DNA of 64,000 bases, taken from the NCBI RefSeq assembly GCF_902635505.1, contig NC_045432.1, positions 78,287,896-78,351,895 on the forward strand, written 5' to 3'. The translations under genes were made by a program, and so were the position numbers. Shown here piece by piece: positions 8,601 through 21,194 of this stretch. Position 1 is the stretch's first letter, and each line of letters opens with the position of its first letter. The notes below the pieces were generated by a model, which ran no database searches, was not told the DNA's origin, and saw only the letters and a program-made list of their open reading frames with translations. Source of the stretch: Sarcophilus harrisii. Lineage: Eukaryota; Chordata; Mammalia; Dasyuromorphia; Dasyuridae.

Positions 8601-11054
8601 AGAGCTTCTGAATGGCAGTCTTCCCCCAAGATCCTGAGGCTTTGCAGTACCCTTTAAGGAGCGAGATCACGTATAGACTCTAGACTCATCCACCCCGGTT
8701 TGGTGCCCAGACTCCAGAGAGTCTCTGGCTCAGCACCCGGCTGCAGAGCTAGCCAGTTGTCCCACTGGTGCCGGTGGGCTGCTTTGCCCGCGTGCTTGCC
8801 CTCCGTGACCCAGAGCGAGCCTCCCCATCAGTGACTCGGTTCTGGAAATCGCGGACCCTAGACTAACCAAGCCTTCGTCCCTTTCTCTAGAGCAGCATCG
8901 CTCTTGGTGCGGGTGTTAAGTGTAGCCCCAGAAGCAGCGTTATTAAGTTCAGGAACTCCAGAGTCAAACACGGGAATAAGCCAGAGTCAGAGGAGCCGAG
9001 ATCTGTAGCAGCCAAAGGGAGTGCCTCCATCCACAGAAAGGCTCTCCAGAGCGTTTCACGTTAGCTCAACAAACACTTTGACAACCTTATTGAACTGGGT
9101 GCTTTTTTAGCTCTAGCCACTCACTTGCAGGCACTGAACCACAACTTGAACAGAAATGAAAAAACCCAAAGCCCGTTTGCCACCCCCCCCCCCCTCCACA
9201 AACACACTGCTCGTTATCCCTGCTGGTGGAGGGCAGGATGGAGGGTCTCCACCACCCTCCTGAGCCTTGTGGGAGCTCCCGCCACCCTCAAGAGCCTCTC
9301 AAAAGCTGAGACTCGCATCCCCCTTGACTAAAGGGATCGGGACTCCGGAGCAAAATCCCTGGGACCAGCATTCAAAGGCTTCTTGCTTTGCTTAAAACAG
9401 CAAGAGGAGGCTCTGAGGGTTTGTGAGAAAGCTACTTAAGAGAGGGAGAAAGAGCTTTTGCAAGTGGGAAAAATAGCGGAGTTACCTTTTTGGAATTTCT
9501 TGCTTGGAAGTTTCAGTTTTTCCACATCTGTCTTCCAGGGAAGAAGGACCAGACAGCTGTGCTCTAGCACCAGGCAATGTACATAGCCCAGCTTTTCCCC
9601 AAGACTAGAGGTGCATTTTTTTTGGAGGGGGAGGGGAGCAAAAGAACTGTAACCCCCAGCCCAGGGAAGGTAGGAGGGGAGGATCTGGAGCTGGGGGAGG
9701 GGAAGGGAGAGGGAGGGGACCAGAAGAGGAGTGACTGCTGGCTAGCTCTCCTTCCACCCCCACCCCCCCAGCCAGTGACAAGCAGCCAGCTGCTTCTTAA
9801 ACTTAACCCTTTGACCATATGGCAAGGACAAAGTGTATTCCACGTAGAGGAGCCTCTTCTGGCCTTGATCTTGTGGTGTTTCACAACAGGAACCCAAATG
9901 ACACTGGGGGAATGAAATAGGGAAAACGGTTTTCTTGATTTTTTTCTTCAAAAAATCTGTGCGTGTGAAAATGTGAGTAATACTGTATTTTTTCTTTTCC
10001 TTTGTTTCGAACCCTTAATTGAAATCTCTAGCGACACGAGACGTAAACTCTGAATAGGGTTTTTAATGAATTTCAGCTCCTTTCCATCACTTCCCGCTCT
10101 GGTGACTGTGTTGCTTGAAAATATTCCGGTCCCTCTCCCGTCTTCCCCATTGAACTCCGCTTTGATCGGTTGCCCAGAATGCAGAAAGATTTTTCACATT
10201 AACTTTTAGCTCATCAGACTCGACTCTGCTAATGCTTGAACTCGGCAGTGGAAGGCTTTTTGCCCTGGATGGAGCAGAGTGATGTGGTCCGTGTTCCGGT
10301 TAGCCCAGATAGGGGACACGTGGGCTGATGGGGCTTGCTTGGTCCTGAGCTTGGGCTCTGGTGACTTTCACCTTTGCCCGGGGTTAAAGGTCAGAATTGA
10401 AGCCTAGTTCTGGACGTTTTCCCTTGGTGTGTTTCCCGTTCCCGTATTTCTGTAAATCCTCGAAGGGCCGTGTCAGACGTGCCGGTGGCAGGGAGGGTGG
10501 GGTTGGGAAACTGCTCAGGTGCCGCCTCTTCCACATAGCCTTTGCCAGGGCCACCAGTGGCTGAGGATGTCCACGTTCTTTTCTCCTCGAGTCACCTGTG
10601 GCTTTCCAGGTCGCATCCTGTAGTAGAACAGGAGCTGGCTGGCTTTACAGAATGGTTTTTCTTTTTCCTTCTTTCTTTTGGCTCCCCAGCACCTTGCATA
10701 GAGGAGACCACCAGATGTTTATAAAATTAAGTGCCACCCTTTATCTCACTGTTTTCCTATTGGGGGGAGGTATTTGGGAAACAGACTCTTTCAGAGGCTT
10801 TGGTTGTCTGGGCCTCAACTATTCCTTTTTGTAACTATTTGGCTGCAACTCAAGAAGTCTGTCGGTCGAACAGGAAATGTCATTGTAACACTGTCAGAAT
10901 GAGCTCGGAACCACGTAGTGGGAATTCTTCTGCATGGCTCTTGAGACCATTGCTCGAATTGTAAGGTCCAGAGATACCCAAGATCTGTTTCTAGAATGGC
11001 TGCTCTTTGCCCAAACTTGGCATTCAGAGCTGCTGAGTTGTGATTAAAAATTCT

Positions 11055-11170
11055 CTAGATTTAAAGCCAGATGGATACTTCGCAGTCATCTGGCCTTTAT
11101 CTAACAGATCAGGAACCTGGGGCCCAGACTTATGAAGTGGCGCTACCCCATGGCCTCTGAATTTATCGCT
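11055..11170 (-). mobile_element. MIR-like SINE fragment, antisense
   Basis: Reads 'CAGTCATCTGGCCTTTATCT', 'AACAGATCAGGAACCTGGGG' and 'CCCAGACTT', a decayed form of the antisense MIR motif '..TTACAGATGAGGAAACTGAGGCCCAGA'. Confidence 0.4.
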
Positions 11171-13044
11171 TCTAATCTGTCAGGAACCAGATAACTAAGT
11201 ATAGAAACTGGATCCTGACTTCAAATCCAAGGTTCTTTCCATGTGACGGTTAGATTATGATGAAGTCCTCTATCTTACTCTTTTCTCAAATATTTGGGGA
11301 AGTGAAAAAAGAATAGCTCAAGTTCTTTTGTTGTCTGAGCCCATTTGGCCGCAGTTCAGTCGTTTGTTGGTTAAGAAAACTTCAGCAGTCGGGAGAGCGG
11401 CACCCTTTTGCTATCTACCAGCCGTCCTTGGTGGGCATCAGTGGAAAAGGGGCTCTTCCTATGGAATCGAAGCTTCGTCCTTTTAAGCACAAACGCATCC
11501 CAAGATATTAGGCGTTGACGTCCCTGCCTTCTTAAAAGAGTCTACGCTCATCACCCACCCACATTTGTGCTAATTCCTGGTTATCAGAGCTGAGTGCCAA
11601 GGCCTCCTTGGGGCAGGCCTCCGGTGGCGATGCCCTCGCCGCCCCCGTCCTGGGGTCTTTGGACTCAGTGCCCGCTTTTAACACTTTCTTTTGTTGCCTT
11701 GTTAGGGTTAGCCATCTCCTTTGCCCTCGCTGTCGGTGTCTCTCCCTGCCTCCTGCCTTTACTGTCCAGCTTCTCCTGAGCTAGGAAGCTCGATTTGTTA
11801 GAGCTGTGGATTATTCTGGGGAGGTTCTGTGGGAGGGCCTCTACCCATCTGTCTGAGGGCCCCTGGTTTTCCTTCCCCTTTCCCTCCAGGTTGGGGCCTG
11901 CGTTCCACAGAGCTGAGCTTTCTGTGATCCTGACTTCCAGATAAGGAATATCTCTGGACTTGAGATAGCGTTGATTCCTTTCAACCACACTCGCCTTCTT
12001 TCCCTGCATTTTCTCTTCCAGCCTTCCTGAGAGGTGACAGGTGCCCTTCTCTTAAAGGACAATCTCTCTCCTATCTTTCTGCCCGGGCCTCTACTCAGTT
12101 TTCACAGCAAGGTTTTGGGGGCTCCCCCTTTCTACACAGATTCTCTTTTCTTCCCCTCAGGCACGACATCTGCTCAGACTGATGGGACTGGACTAGTTTA
12201 GGTGGGTATCATTCTCTTTGTGGTGGAGGCCAGGAGCAGAAATCCTTGGTCTCCCCTGGCCATCGAGGCTGACTCGGGTTATTATCTCCCGGCCTTGACC
12301 TTTAGTTCCTCCCAGTTAGCCCTTCGCCGAAGACATCGGAGCCTCTGCCACTCACCGGGCAGCCCACCGAAGGAATAATGGAATGGGGGGAGATCGCACG
12401 TTTCCTTAAAGTGGGAGGTAGGGCTTGGGGGGGGGGGAGGGTCAGAATTGTAAGGCAGCCAGATGTTAGAGAGAAAAATCACTCCATTACAAACGTCCGA
12501 TGTCTAGGCTGCAGGGGGGTTAGAATCGGCAGATTTTTTTTCACACATCATGATGCCTGTTGACAAAAGTAACACTGATCTTGCTGAGCTGGTGGTACGG
12601 GAGGAGAGCAGGGATCCCGAGGAGGAGGCCTAGAGCAGGCGCTGTGCTGGCAGCCTCGCTCACGGCCGTGTCTGTGGGCGAAAGAGAGCCAACCGGGAGC
12701 TCTGTCTGTGGGCACTCGGGCCACACGTGTGAGGAGAAATGAGAATTTATCTAAGCCCCTACCAAAAAAAGTGTGCGTGTGTGAGTACATGTACACGATT
12801 GTATATGAACACGTGTGTCTGTGTATGTGCCCGCACATGTGTGTGTATTTTTCCTCAATAGGATTAGATTGCGATGGATGAGTAGCCTTTTGGCAAAGAA
12901 ATCCTTCATGTGGTCGTTCTTTCAGAAGTTGGTACCCTTTCCCAAATCCACGTGATGGGTTGTAGTGGGTTTGTGGTCCTAGCAGAGAAAATAAAGGCAG
13001 GCCCGCTCTTAGCTGGGGAATGAGATCATAGTGTGGGATTTGGG

Positions 13045-13115
13045 AGCTGGAAGGGCTCCTAGACATGGAGCATAACCCTGTCCTGCTCCAGATAAGGAAA
13101 CTGAGACCTGTGAAA
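13045..13115 (-). mobile_element. MIR-like SINE fragment, antisense
   Basis: Contains 'GAGCTGGAAGGGCTCCTAGA' followed by 'AGATAAGGAAACTGAGACCT', the common antisense MIR/therian SINE order. Confidence 0.6.
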
Positions 13116-15273
13116 GAGGGTGTGTCGAGGCAGAGAGTGAGCTTGCCTCCTCGGGTCTGGCTGGCTCCTTCATCCCGTACCACGCTGTCGCTCTGCTTTG
13201 GGCTGCCGGCCCCCGCCAAGGACTGGCCGACGCTTTGTCGGTCGGGGCCGGGGAGCTGCACCGTGAGGGGAGGCTCTCGTTACTCTCAAAGCAAGCTGAA
13301 GCTGTTTTTCTAAAGAAAATCTCCACTGAGGTTTCGAGGTTCTCTTTTAGACTTGTTACTGAGTATTTTACCATTAAAAAAATAAGCTATGGGATCTCAG
13401 GTTTTAACCAGAATTATGATTCAAAACTTCCTGTTTCTATTTTTTCTACATCAGCAGTGCACGAAAATTTCACTGTGGGTGGCAGAGCTGTCAGATTTTT
13501 TTCCTTGTTCTTCCTATCGGGTACGAACACTGCAAAGCATGTCAGTGTCGTGGTCACGGGGCAGCCATTGGTACTTAGTTAGGGACAGGAGGCGACTTCC
13601 TCGGAAGTCTCACAAGTTCTGGTGTCCTTAACCGTGAATATAGCAAATAGCATTTCACTTTTGCCTCCTTAGAACTCCTGCCCTTACTTCCAGAAGGCTC
13701 TGAGGCCGGCAACAGGCCGCAGTGATATGAGGTAGGGGTGGCCCCGCCAAGAGACCCAGACTTTAGCCAGCGGGGAAGGTGGACTGCTTTCCAAAGGCCG
13801 GGGAAAGGGAGCCGGCCCCGGGAGCTCCCTCCCGGGCACCTGAGACAAGCTGATTGGGTGACCGGTCTGGCCTGAGGTTTGCTGGCTGTGGCAAGCCGAC
13901 AAGGGCAAGACACTGGGTTATATAACGTTAACTTTCTGATCAAAGAAAGCATACATACTTGCTGGCAGACACCAGCTTTTTCCTGGAACTTAGCTCAAGG
14001 AGAAATTCATCATATGGCTGGGTCCTTGTGTTACTTGGGGGATAATCGCTTCGGTTGAGGTTTTGCAAAAGACTCAGAAATGTCGTTAGACCAGATTCTT
14101 GGATCGAGACCCTCCAACGTCAGAGGGTATAGCATTAAATCCTAATTTAGTGTAGACATTTTTGTGGGGTCCTGGGCTGTTTGGTCCGGGAGTTTGTTTT
14201 CTGATCTTTCCACTTAGTGCGTAGTTGGAGAAGCTGGAGGAACCGGTGAGCGACACGTCCATTACATGATCGTTCTTAAATATTAGGTGCCTGAAAGAAG
14301 CCAGAGCAAGTCGTGGGTTACAGTGGATTACTGACTGAGTTCTGGGAATACCCCGGCTCGGGCGAGTATTCCATGATGTTGCTTGAAGGGATATTAAGCA
14401 TGAACAGGGCAGGGTCTTGCAAAAAACCAGGAGCCATCCCTGCATTTTTTTCCTAGGCAAGAAGCCAAGCCCTCCCCGAAGTAGGTCGTGGGAATACCTA
14501 GAAGGAGCATCCCTGGGGGGGTCTCCTCAACTGCCATGAAACCAAACTTCGGAGTTTCCCAAAAAGTATTTGTAGAAGTACTTGGTTGAGACCTCCGAGT
14601 TTTGAGCCATACGGTGTGGAAGACATGACTTTAGCTTGAGAAACGTGTCATGTAAGTGTCAGTGGCCCCATCTATAACGAACTGAACCTCTCCGTCTAGC
14701 CCCACAGAGTGTGTCTGGTTTTCCAAACTGCTGCGGGCTGATGGCTCCATCAGGGTAAGGGAGCCACAAAAGACCTTCCCAAAGAGCCGAGTGGCTTGAC
14801 TTGTTGGATTAGGTGATATCTGCTGGGTGGCTTCTTGAAATACTGTTGATGGAGGCCCCGAATATTGGGTTCGTGGACGGGATTCCAGGCAGCTCTTTTT
14901 AGCACTCACTTAGCCCCCTGAGTCCACTGCTTTCCTGACTATCCTACAGGTCAGAGGCTAAGAGCGCCCCATAAGCAGAAAAGCTCTCATTTCTTTACCT
15001 GGTGGCAAGATTTCCAAGTAGGTCACTGACCTGTTATGTCCAGGCTCTTTCCATGGTACCGGAGTGGCCGTGCTATGGCTTGTCAAGAAAAGAGCCGGCA
15101 TATACTTTGGAAGAACAGGTCGGTAAGCCAACAGATTTACCTTCCCCTTTCGTTGACTTGATGCTCCCTTTTCCCCCATGAAAATAAGGTGGATAAAACC
15201 AGATACCATCTCATGATAACCCTGGAGCCCTCGAATAGATCTCTAGAGATCTGTTTTATATCCATCTATCTCT

Positions 15274-15274
<1 letters not shown>

Positions 15275-15322
<48 letters not shown>

Positions 15323-15330
15323 GTGTGTAA
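15275..15330. repeat. (GT)n microsatellite
   Basis: About 50 bp of uninterrupted or nearly uninterrupted TG/GT, ending in GTATGTATGTGTGTG. Confidence 0.95.
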
Positions 15331-15382
15331 ATATACACATAAGAACTTCATTTTTTCCCCTCAATAGTATTTGCTTTTTCTT

Positions 15383-15650
15383 TTTTTTTTAATTAAAGCT
15401 TTTTATTTTCAAAATATATCCATGGATAATTTTCATCACTCACCCTCCCAAAACCTTGTGTTCTGATTTTTCCCCCTCCCTTCCCCTCCCCTCCTTCCCC
15501 TGGAAGGCGAGTGATCCAATATCCCTTAAACATACACATAAGAATTTAAGAGAATTGATCATCTCGGGAAGCTGGATCAAATGGGTGCAATATGTTCTCA
15601 TTTATAGGAGTCAGATATCTCAAAGGCTAAAAAGTCAGAGTGGCTAGCCC
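15383..15650 (-). mobile_element. L1 LINE 3' UTR, antisense
   Basis: Reads 'TTAATTAAAGCTTTTTATTT', 'TCAAAATATATCCATGGATA' and 'ATTTTCATCACTCACCC', then a C-rich run. This is the reverse complement of the marsupial L1 terminus, which ends in a short A-tail. A shorter copy of the same terminus is at 36.9-37.1 kb. Confidence 0.75.
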
Positions 15651-15784
15651 ACCCTTGAGTTTATATGGCCACCCAGCAAAGGAGCTTTTTCTGGCCTGGT
15701 GGTGTGGAGAGACTTGGGGAGGGGAAGTCCGGAAACCTCAGATAGGAGGGAATTAAATTTCTAATAACCAAGTCTCTGGTGTGA

Positions 15785-16330
15785 GTGGAAAAGCATTTAA
15801 GTGCGCACTATATTCCGGGCACTACTACGCTGAGCGCTTCAGATATAAAGGGGAAAGCAGAGCCGGGTCCTGCCTCAGGCACCCCTGACCTCATGTAGCT
15901 CACTTCCCATGGAGGGGGGAGACAGGTTAGGGAGCAGGCTTCCATCAGGGCGAATGGCAAGGCCAACCCAGGTGAGAAGACCGAGTCTGAATTCCCATCT
16001 TCTATTCCCAGTTCTACTGGGGAAGGATATGACATTGAAACAGATGAATAGCATTTGAGGAGGTAGAAATCCCTAAGGCTAGGGGTATTAGGAAAGGCTT
16101 TCCACAGGCACTACCATTTGATCTCAGTCTTGAAGGAAACTGAGGCTTTTGAGAGGCAGAGGGGAGAAGAAAGGCCATTTCAGACATGGAGAAAGGCCTG
16201 GGCAAAGGCTCAAGAGATGGATGTTCGAATACTGAATTTGAGGAAGACCTAGGAAACGAGTTTGGTTGGAATGGAGAATGTGTGAAAGGGAATAAGGAGA
16301 AATCAACCAGGAAAGATAGGTCAGAACCCT
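15785..16330 (-). mobile_element. L2-type LINE 3' region, antisense
   Basis: Begins with 'AGCATTTAAGTGCGCACTAT' and 'ATTCCGGGCACTACTACGCT', followed by 'AAAGGCCATTTCAGACATGG' and 'AGAAAGGCCTGGGCAAAGGC'. This is the antisense L2 3' region in its usual order. Confidence 0.6.
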
Positions 16331-16334
16331 ACCC

Positions 16335-18120
16335 TGAGAGGCCGTCAATGCCGGTTTGCATGGGCTTCCCCATTGCACTGCATTATGGGACAGCCTGTTT
16401 AGCCATTAGAAGATGTGATTGAGAGTGATTGACAGAAGATACCTCCATCTCCCTTGTATACCTTCTCCAGTGTGTGCTTGCATCCAAGGCAGTTAACCGC
16501 CTTGGGACCCAGCTCCTCTTGGCCAGAGTGCGGTATGGCAGGGCAACTCCTTGGGGGAGGGAGAAGGGCTCGACCTGGAGCAGGGGGAGGGTTGGGGTCA
16601 TTCCACCCAAGAAGGAGTCAAAGATTGCTCCTGAGTTTTGGCTAGAGAGGCTTCGCCCTGTGGAGAAGAGCACTTAACTGGGTGGGGAACTGAGAGGGAA
16701 CCAGGACACCTTGTGTTATTGGATGATGGATACCCCAAATGGGGCAAGCTTGCCAGTGGCTCAGACGGTCAGGGAAACACCGGTCAGAAGGACTGGGTGG
16801 TTGGAGCTCTGGCAAGACTGTGGCGTAAAGAGGATCCTGGTCAGACAGGCCCCACTATGATGGGGGTTTCCAGCCCCCCCCCCCCCCAAAGGCAGGTTCT
16901 CCCTGTTCTTGAGCTCATTCCGTTAGTTCGGAAGCGCGTGTGTCTGTGTATGTGGGGGGTCTTTCTTCACATGGGAGTTTTGAAAAGCTGGTTATTTTTG
17001 CTCATCTTACGTTCTGGGGTCCAGAGAGCTGACCAATCAGTGAAAGTCTCCTGGGGCTCCCTCGCCGGAGGAATATGCTCAGTGGTGGTCCCAGCAGAAA
17101 GGGGCAAGGCTGTCCCGGCCTTGGAGGCCAGCCTCTCTTTGTGGGATTTGACACCGCCCGGAGCAGTCCCTTAGCTTCCAGGCCCTTCAGGGGGAGGTGT
17201 TGCTCCCTGGGGACCAACTGCCTCAGAGTAGAGTCTGAGGCCTCTGTTGTAGACTCGGGCCCCACACCCAGGGGAGGAGGGCTCCCGCCTTGCTTAGGTC
17301 CTCTGCCTTTGGAGGCCGGGCTCCATCTGACCCGAGGCTCCTTGACTTTGTCTATGCTGTGAACTCTGAGCAGTCTGGGTAAGCCCGGGGATCCCTTCTC
17401 ACAATAAGGTAGTAAGTGCTTCAAATAAGATACAAAGGAAGTCTGTTCTGTTGAAATACTGAGCAAAATACTCATGCCCCACTCCACCCATGCTCCCCAA
17501 CTTTACAGAGTCTAGGTTAAGGTTGAACCCCGGCTTTAGGGAGTCACCTACTCAGGCATTGGGAAGAATGCTGGGAGGCCAGTCTAACCCGTGTCCTCCA
17601 GCCCTCCCCTCTCCCCTCTCCAGAGCCCAAAAGCAGCTTTGCTCGCTCCTTTGGGTTAATATATTGTCTCTAGAAGGCACTGAGTTAACTACTGTTAACC
17701 CGGGGGCTTAGTAACACCAGCCTGAGCACAGGGTCCAAGCGCACATGTGACAGGCCAGTTTGGATAGGCAGGGAGGTGGGGAACTCTGGGTGATCAGGAG
17801 GGGATGGAGGCCTGCAGGGGGCCCCAGAAGGAGGACCAGCTAGGGGCAGCTGGCGTTGCTGTGAAAGGCGGGCTTGGTTACGGGGAGATGGAGTTCTACC
17901 TTGGCCCCCCAGGTGGGCCAGGCCCCAAACGGTCCCGAGAGCTCGCTGGGCCGCAGCCAGAGCCTGAAGGAGGGGCGGTGTGCTCCCAATCCTATCTAAC
18001 CTTTTCACTGAACTGTTTGGGGGCCCTGAGAGGGGAAATCGTGTCCCCACGGTCACATACTTAACCGTTAAAGCGCTGTTCCCTTGCTTTTCACAGAGAA
18101 GGGAAATAACAGCATAGGGT
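16335..18120. other. CLCN5: Unassigned intron DNA
   Basis: No exon or clear repeat recognised. A C run lies near 16875-16888. A decayed SINE may exist at about 17990-18060. Confidence 0.4.
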
Positions 18121-18129
18121 TGCCACTTG

Positions 18130-18830
18130 TGTCAGCCAGCAAGCATTTATTAAGCACCTACTGTGTGCCAGACACTATGTTAAGCACTGGGGACACAAAG
18201 AAAGGCACAAGACAGTCCTTGCCCCCGAGGAGCTTACAGTCTAATGGGAGAGAGAACAGGCAAACACATGTGACCAGGAGAACAGGAAGTAAGCAGAAGG
18301 CACGAGAGCTTCCTGTAAAGCTGAGATGTTAGCTGCGACTTCAGGGAAACCAGGAGGATGAGGGAGAAGAGTGCAGGCCGGGGCAGGGGGCGGTCAGCAG
18401 CTTGAGGGGCATATTCGGGGCATAGCCTGGAGGCTGGATGGAAGAGTTCCAGGTGGGGTGAGTACATGAGGGCTAGGAAGGTTGCAGGGTGCTGCCAGAG
18501 GCTTTTACGTGTGGTCCTGGAGGTGATAGGGAGCCACCGGAGTTGACTGAGTAGAGGGAGGGTGACAAAGACCCAGGCTTCAGGAAGGGCAGTTTGGCAG
18601 CTGAGTGGGAAGGGCCTCAAGGCCCCCCCGGTGTCAGGCTATGGTGCTCGTCCAGGGGTGGGACGAGGAAGGCGTGCCAGGGGCATGTCCGAGGAGAGAA
18701 AGATGCCGCAGGTATGACTGCCTAGCCTGGGCTGCCGGCTTCAGTTTGGGTGGTGAGAGACGGGCAGGGGTCCGGGCACCTCCGAGGTGAGAGCCTGAGG
18801 GACGGGAGGATGGGGTTGAATGTCACTTGG
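18130..18830 (-). mobile_element. L2-type LINE 3' region, antisense, long copy
   Basis: Starts 'AGCAAGCATTTATTAAGCAC', 'CTACTGTGTGCCAGACACTA', 'GGGGACACAAAGAAAGGCAC' and 'GAGGAGCTTACAGTCTAATG', and later has 'GATAGGGAGCCACCGGAGTT' and 'GAGTAGAGGGAGGGTGACAA'. It is one of the most complete antisense L2 3' copies here. Confidence 0.7.
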
Positions 18831-18839
18831 CTGGTGGGA

Positions 18840-19070
18840 GCCCTTCATCGTCATCAGCACCATCATCAGTGACAGCTCCCGAACTGCCAGTTTGCCTCCT
18901 GAGCTGAGTGCCTTACAAATACCAGCTCACTGGCTCATACCAGGGAGGTCCTACCCCAAGCCCATTTTCCAGATGAGGATGCTGAGGTGACTTATCCAGG
19001 ATCACACAGCTACTTAGTGTCTGAGCCAGGCCCACGCTCTACTGACCGTGTTGTGACCTAGCTGCCCATA
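18840..19070 (-). mobile_element. MIR SINE, antisense
   Basis: Contains 'AGCCCATTTTCCAGATGAGG' and 'CCAGGATCACACAGCTACTT', ending in the tRNA-like head 'GTGACCTAGCTGCCC' in reverse orientation. Confidence 0.7.
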
Positions 19071-19394
19071 TTTGGCCCACACCAACAGTCTCAACACAGA
19101 GTAATGTGGGGGTACCAGAGGGGCCCAGAAAGTGCCCTGAGAGGTCCAGGTGGGATCTCAGGAGCTGTCATCACTCTTCACTTGGGAGGAAAGCAGCCTC
19201 AAGAGACTTTAGTGACTCATCCAAGCTCACTCAGTCACCAAGCATCCGCTCAATACCAGTTATTGCGCTAAGCCCTGGGCTCGTACAGATGGGTCAGACC
19301 CGGGCTTTGAACTCGATTCTTCTTGGGCCCCAATGTTCTTGGGCCCCAGTCTTGGATTTGGGTTGGAAAGGATGTGGAGGAAGTGAGCAGCTGA

Positions 19395-19560
19395 GCCAGG
19401 GGCAGGTATAATCCTGCACTTGGGGAGGCCAGGCAGTCTGAACAGAGGGGCTGGAAGCAGAGATGGGGAGCAACAGTGGGTAAGAGAAGGCCTTGAATGA
19501 CAGAGGCAGGAGTTTGCCTCTACCTTGGGCAGAAGCACAGATTTTTGAGTAGAAGGGTGG
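19395..19560 (-). mobile_element. L2-type fragment, antisense
   Basis: 'GAAGGCCTTGAATGACAGAG' followed by 'GCAGGAGTTTGCCTCTACCT' matches the antisense L2 phrase order. Confidence 0.5.
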
Positions 19561-19619
19561 CCTCCATATGGATGTGGCGGGGGGGGGGGGATTGTCTGGG
19601 GTGATGTGCATGTTCTTTG

Positions 19620-19805
19620 GGGAAGGGGTCACCGGGCTTCTTGGCTTCTGCTTGCTAGCCTTCACTGAGGAAGATCCGGGGCAGAGGATCCGGGTTCCGA
19701 TTCTGCCGATGGTGCCGTGACCGGGCGAGTCATCTGTGTCGGCTGCGGTTTCCTCATTTGGCCCAAAGATCTCTAAGGTCCTTGCTGGCTTCAGATTTAT
19801 GATCC
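19620..19805 (+). mobile_element. MIR/therian SINE fragment
   Basis: Contains 'GGTTTCCTCATTTGG', 'ATCTCTAAGGTCCTTGCTGG' and 'CTTCAGATTTATGATCCAGT', the usual 3' portion of therian MIR-type SINEs. Confidence 0.5.
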
Positions 19806-19819
19806 AGTCAGTTTGATGG

Positions 19820-20045
19820 GGATGGCCAGGTGGTGCGGTAGGCAGAGCATGGGGCCTGCAGTCAGGAGGATCTGAATTCAAATGTGGCCTCAGACACCGT
19901 GGCTGTGTGACCCCAGGCAAGCCACTTTGCCCTGTTTGGCTCAGTTTCCTCCTCTGTAAAATGAGCTGGAGAAGGAGCCAACTGCTCCAATGTCTCTGCC
20001 AAGAAAACCCATGGTCATGGAGAATGGGACGCAACTCAAAGACCA
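19820..20045 (+). mobile_element. Marsupial tRNA-derived SINE with RTE-type tail, near full length
   Basis: Starts with a tRNA-like head 'GATGGCCAGGTGGTGCGGTA', then 'GCAGTCAGGAGGATCTGAAT', 'GGCTGTGTGACCCCAGGCAA' and 'AAATGAGCTGGAGAAGGAGC'. It ends with 'CCAAGAAAACCCATGGTCAT', 'GGAGAATGGGACGCAACTCA'. The tail is the RTE-like form also seen at 4.7 kb (+) and 45.1 kb (-). Confidence 0.85.
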
Positions 20046-20924
20046 GACAGCAGTGATAAGCTGATAGGGCCGCTGCGGGCATGGTGGTCCTGAGGGCCGG
20101 CTCTACAGCGGGCACAGCCACGGAGCCAGAGAGTGCATAGGGAGACACGTAGGGAGGCCTGGGGGTCAGGGTTGCTAATGTTCCAATCGTTGCTCTGACG
20201 TCTTGGGTGGCCATGGCCCCGGTGCCCCCCTCCCTCTGGCCTTGAGTTCCCTCCTCCGTACAGATGGTGGAGAGGGCCGGTTGGACTGTGATTGCTCAGA
20301 TTCCCTCCTCTGCTCTCCTTTTGAGGGGTCAAGGGAAAAAGAAGTGGCTCTTTGCCTGGTTGGGCGTGGGCCATTTCATTTGCTCACTCCCCGTCCAGGG
20401 CCCTGTTTTACTCTTCTCATGAGAGCGAACCTCCGGGACGGGGACAGAGCTGTGACTGCTGCCCACCCCCAGCATGGCATCCGCCCTCCATGTCTGTTAC
20501 GTGAACCCCGTACTTCTGAGAAGGGCGCCGGGAGCCCTGGAGATGGGGTCTGAGTGAGAGCCGTTCCCCCCGGCACAGTGGGATGCGCTCGAAGCTGCTT
20601 TTTCCCTTTTTGGGGGAAAGGTTCTGGGCGAGGGCCCCATGTGAATGTGCTTCACTGATGGGAAGCTTTGGCTGGCCGATCGAACGGCCCACCAGCCGGT
20701 GGAACTTTTGGCTGCTTCCAACAATTTTTTATTATTCGAATCTTAGCCATCAGTAAAGACAAACAAACAAACATTCCAAATGAGGAGCAGAGGCTCACGT
20801 TTCAGAAAGGAGACCCAAGCAGCCCGACCCTGACACGGCAGCTCTGGGGCCGGCCCGGCTGGTTCTGCTGGGGCCGAGGCCGTGCGCACCAGGGCCCGGG
20901 CTCTGCCCCTCCTTGCTGGGCGTC

Positions 20925-21190
20925 GCTCCCTAGCACTCTTTCCATATTTCTTGGCTTCCACTTTGTTGTCTTTGCACCGCCATAATATTCCATCCCATAA
21001 TTTATTCAGCCTTTCTCCAGCAGTCGCACATGGACGTTTTCAGGTTTTTGCTTTTACAAATAGCTCTGCTGCTCTCGTACAGAGAGCTTTTTTCCCCGTT
21101 TGTGATTTTTTTTTTTTAAGGACCAAGTCCTAGCGGTCAGCTTTCTGGGTCACAGTTTGTCTCTGATCCGGGGTCAGTCTGACAACGCCG
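20925..21190 (-). mobile_element. L1 LINE ORF2 end, antisense
   Basis: 'CCATAATATTCCATCCCATA' and 'ATTTATTCAGCCTTTCTCCA' are the reverse complement of the L1 C-terminal region that opens the window. Flanking DNA back to about 20740 may belong to the same copy. Confidence 0.6.
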
Positions 21191-21194
21191 ATTG

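Larger units (their letters stand above)
8605..15270. other. CLCN5: Largely unassigned CLCN5 intron 1 DNA
   Basis: I see no exon-like unit that I would defend. Two old MIR-like pieces are listed separately. Short homopolymers occur at 9181-9193 (C) and about 12427-12437 (G). An acceptor-like TCTGTCTTCCAG at 9528-9539 has no convincing donor partner. Confidence 0.45.
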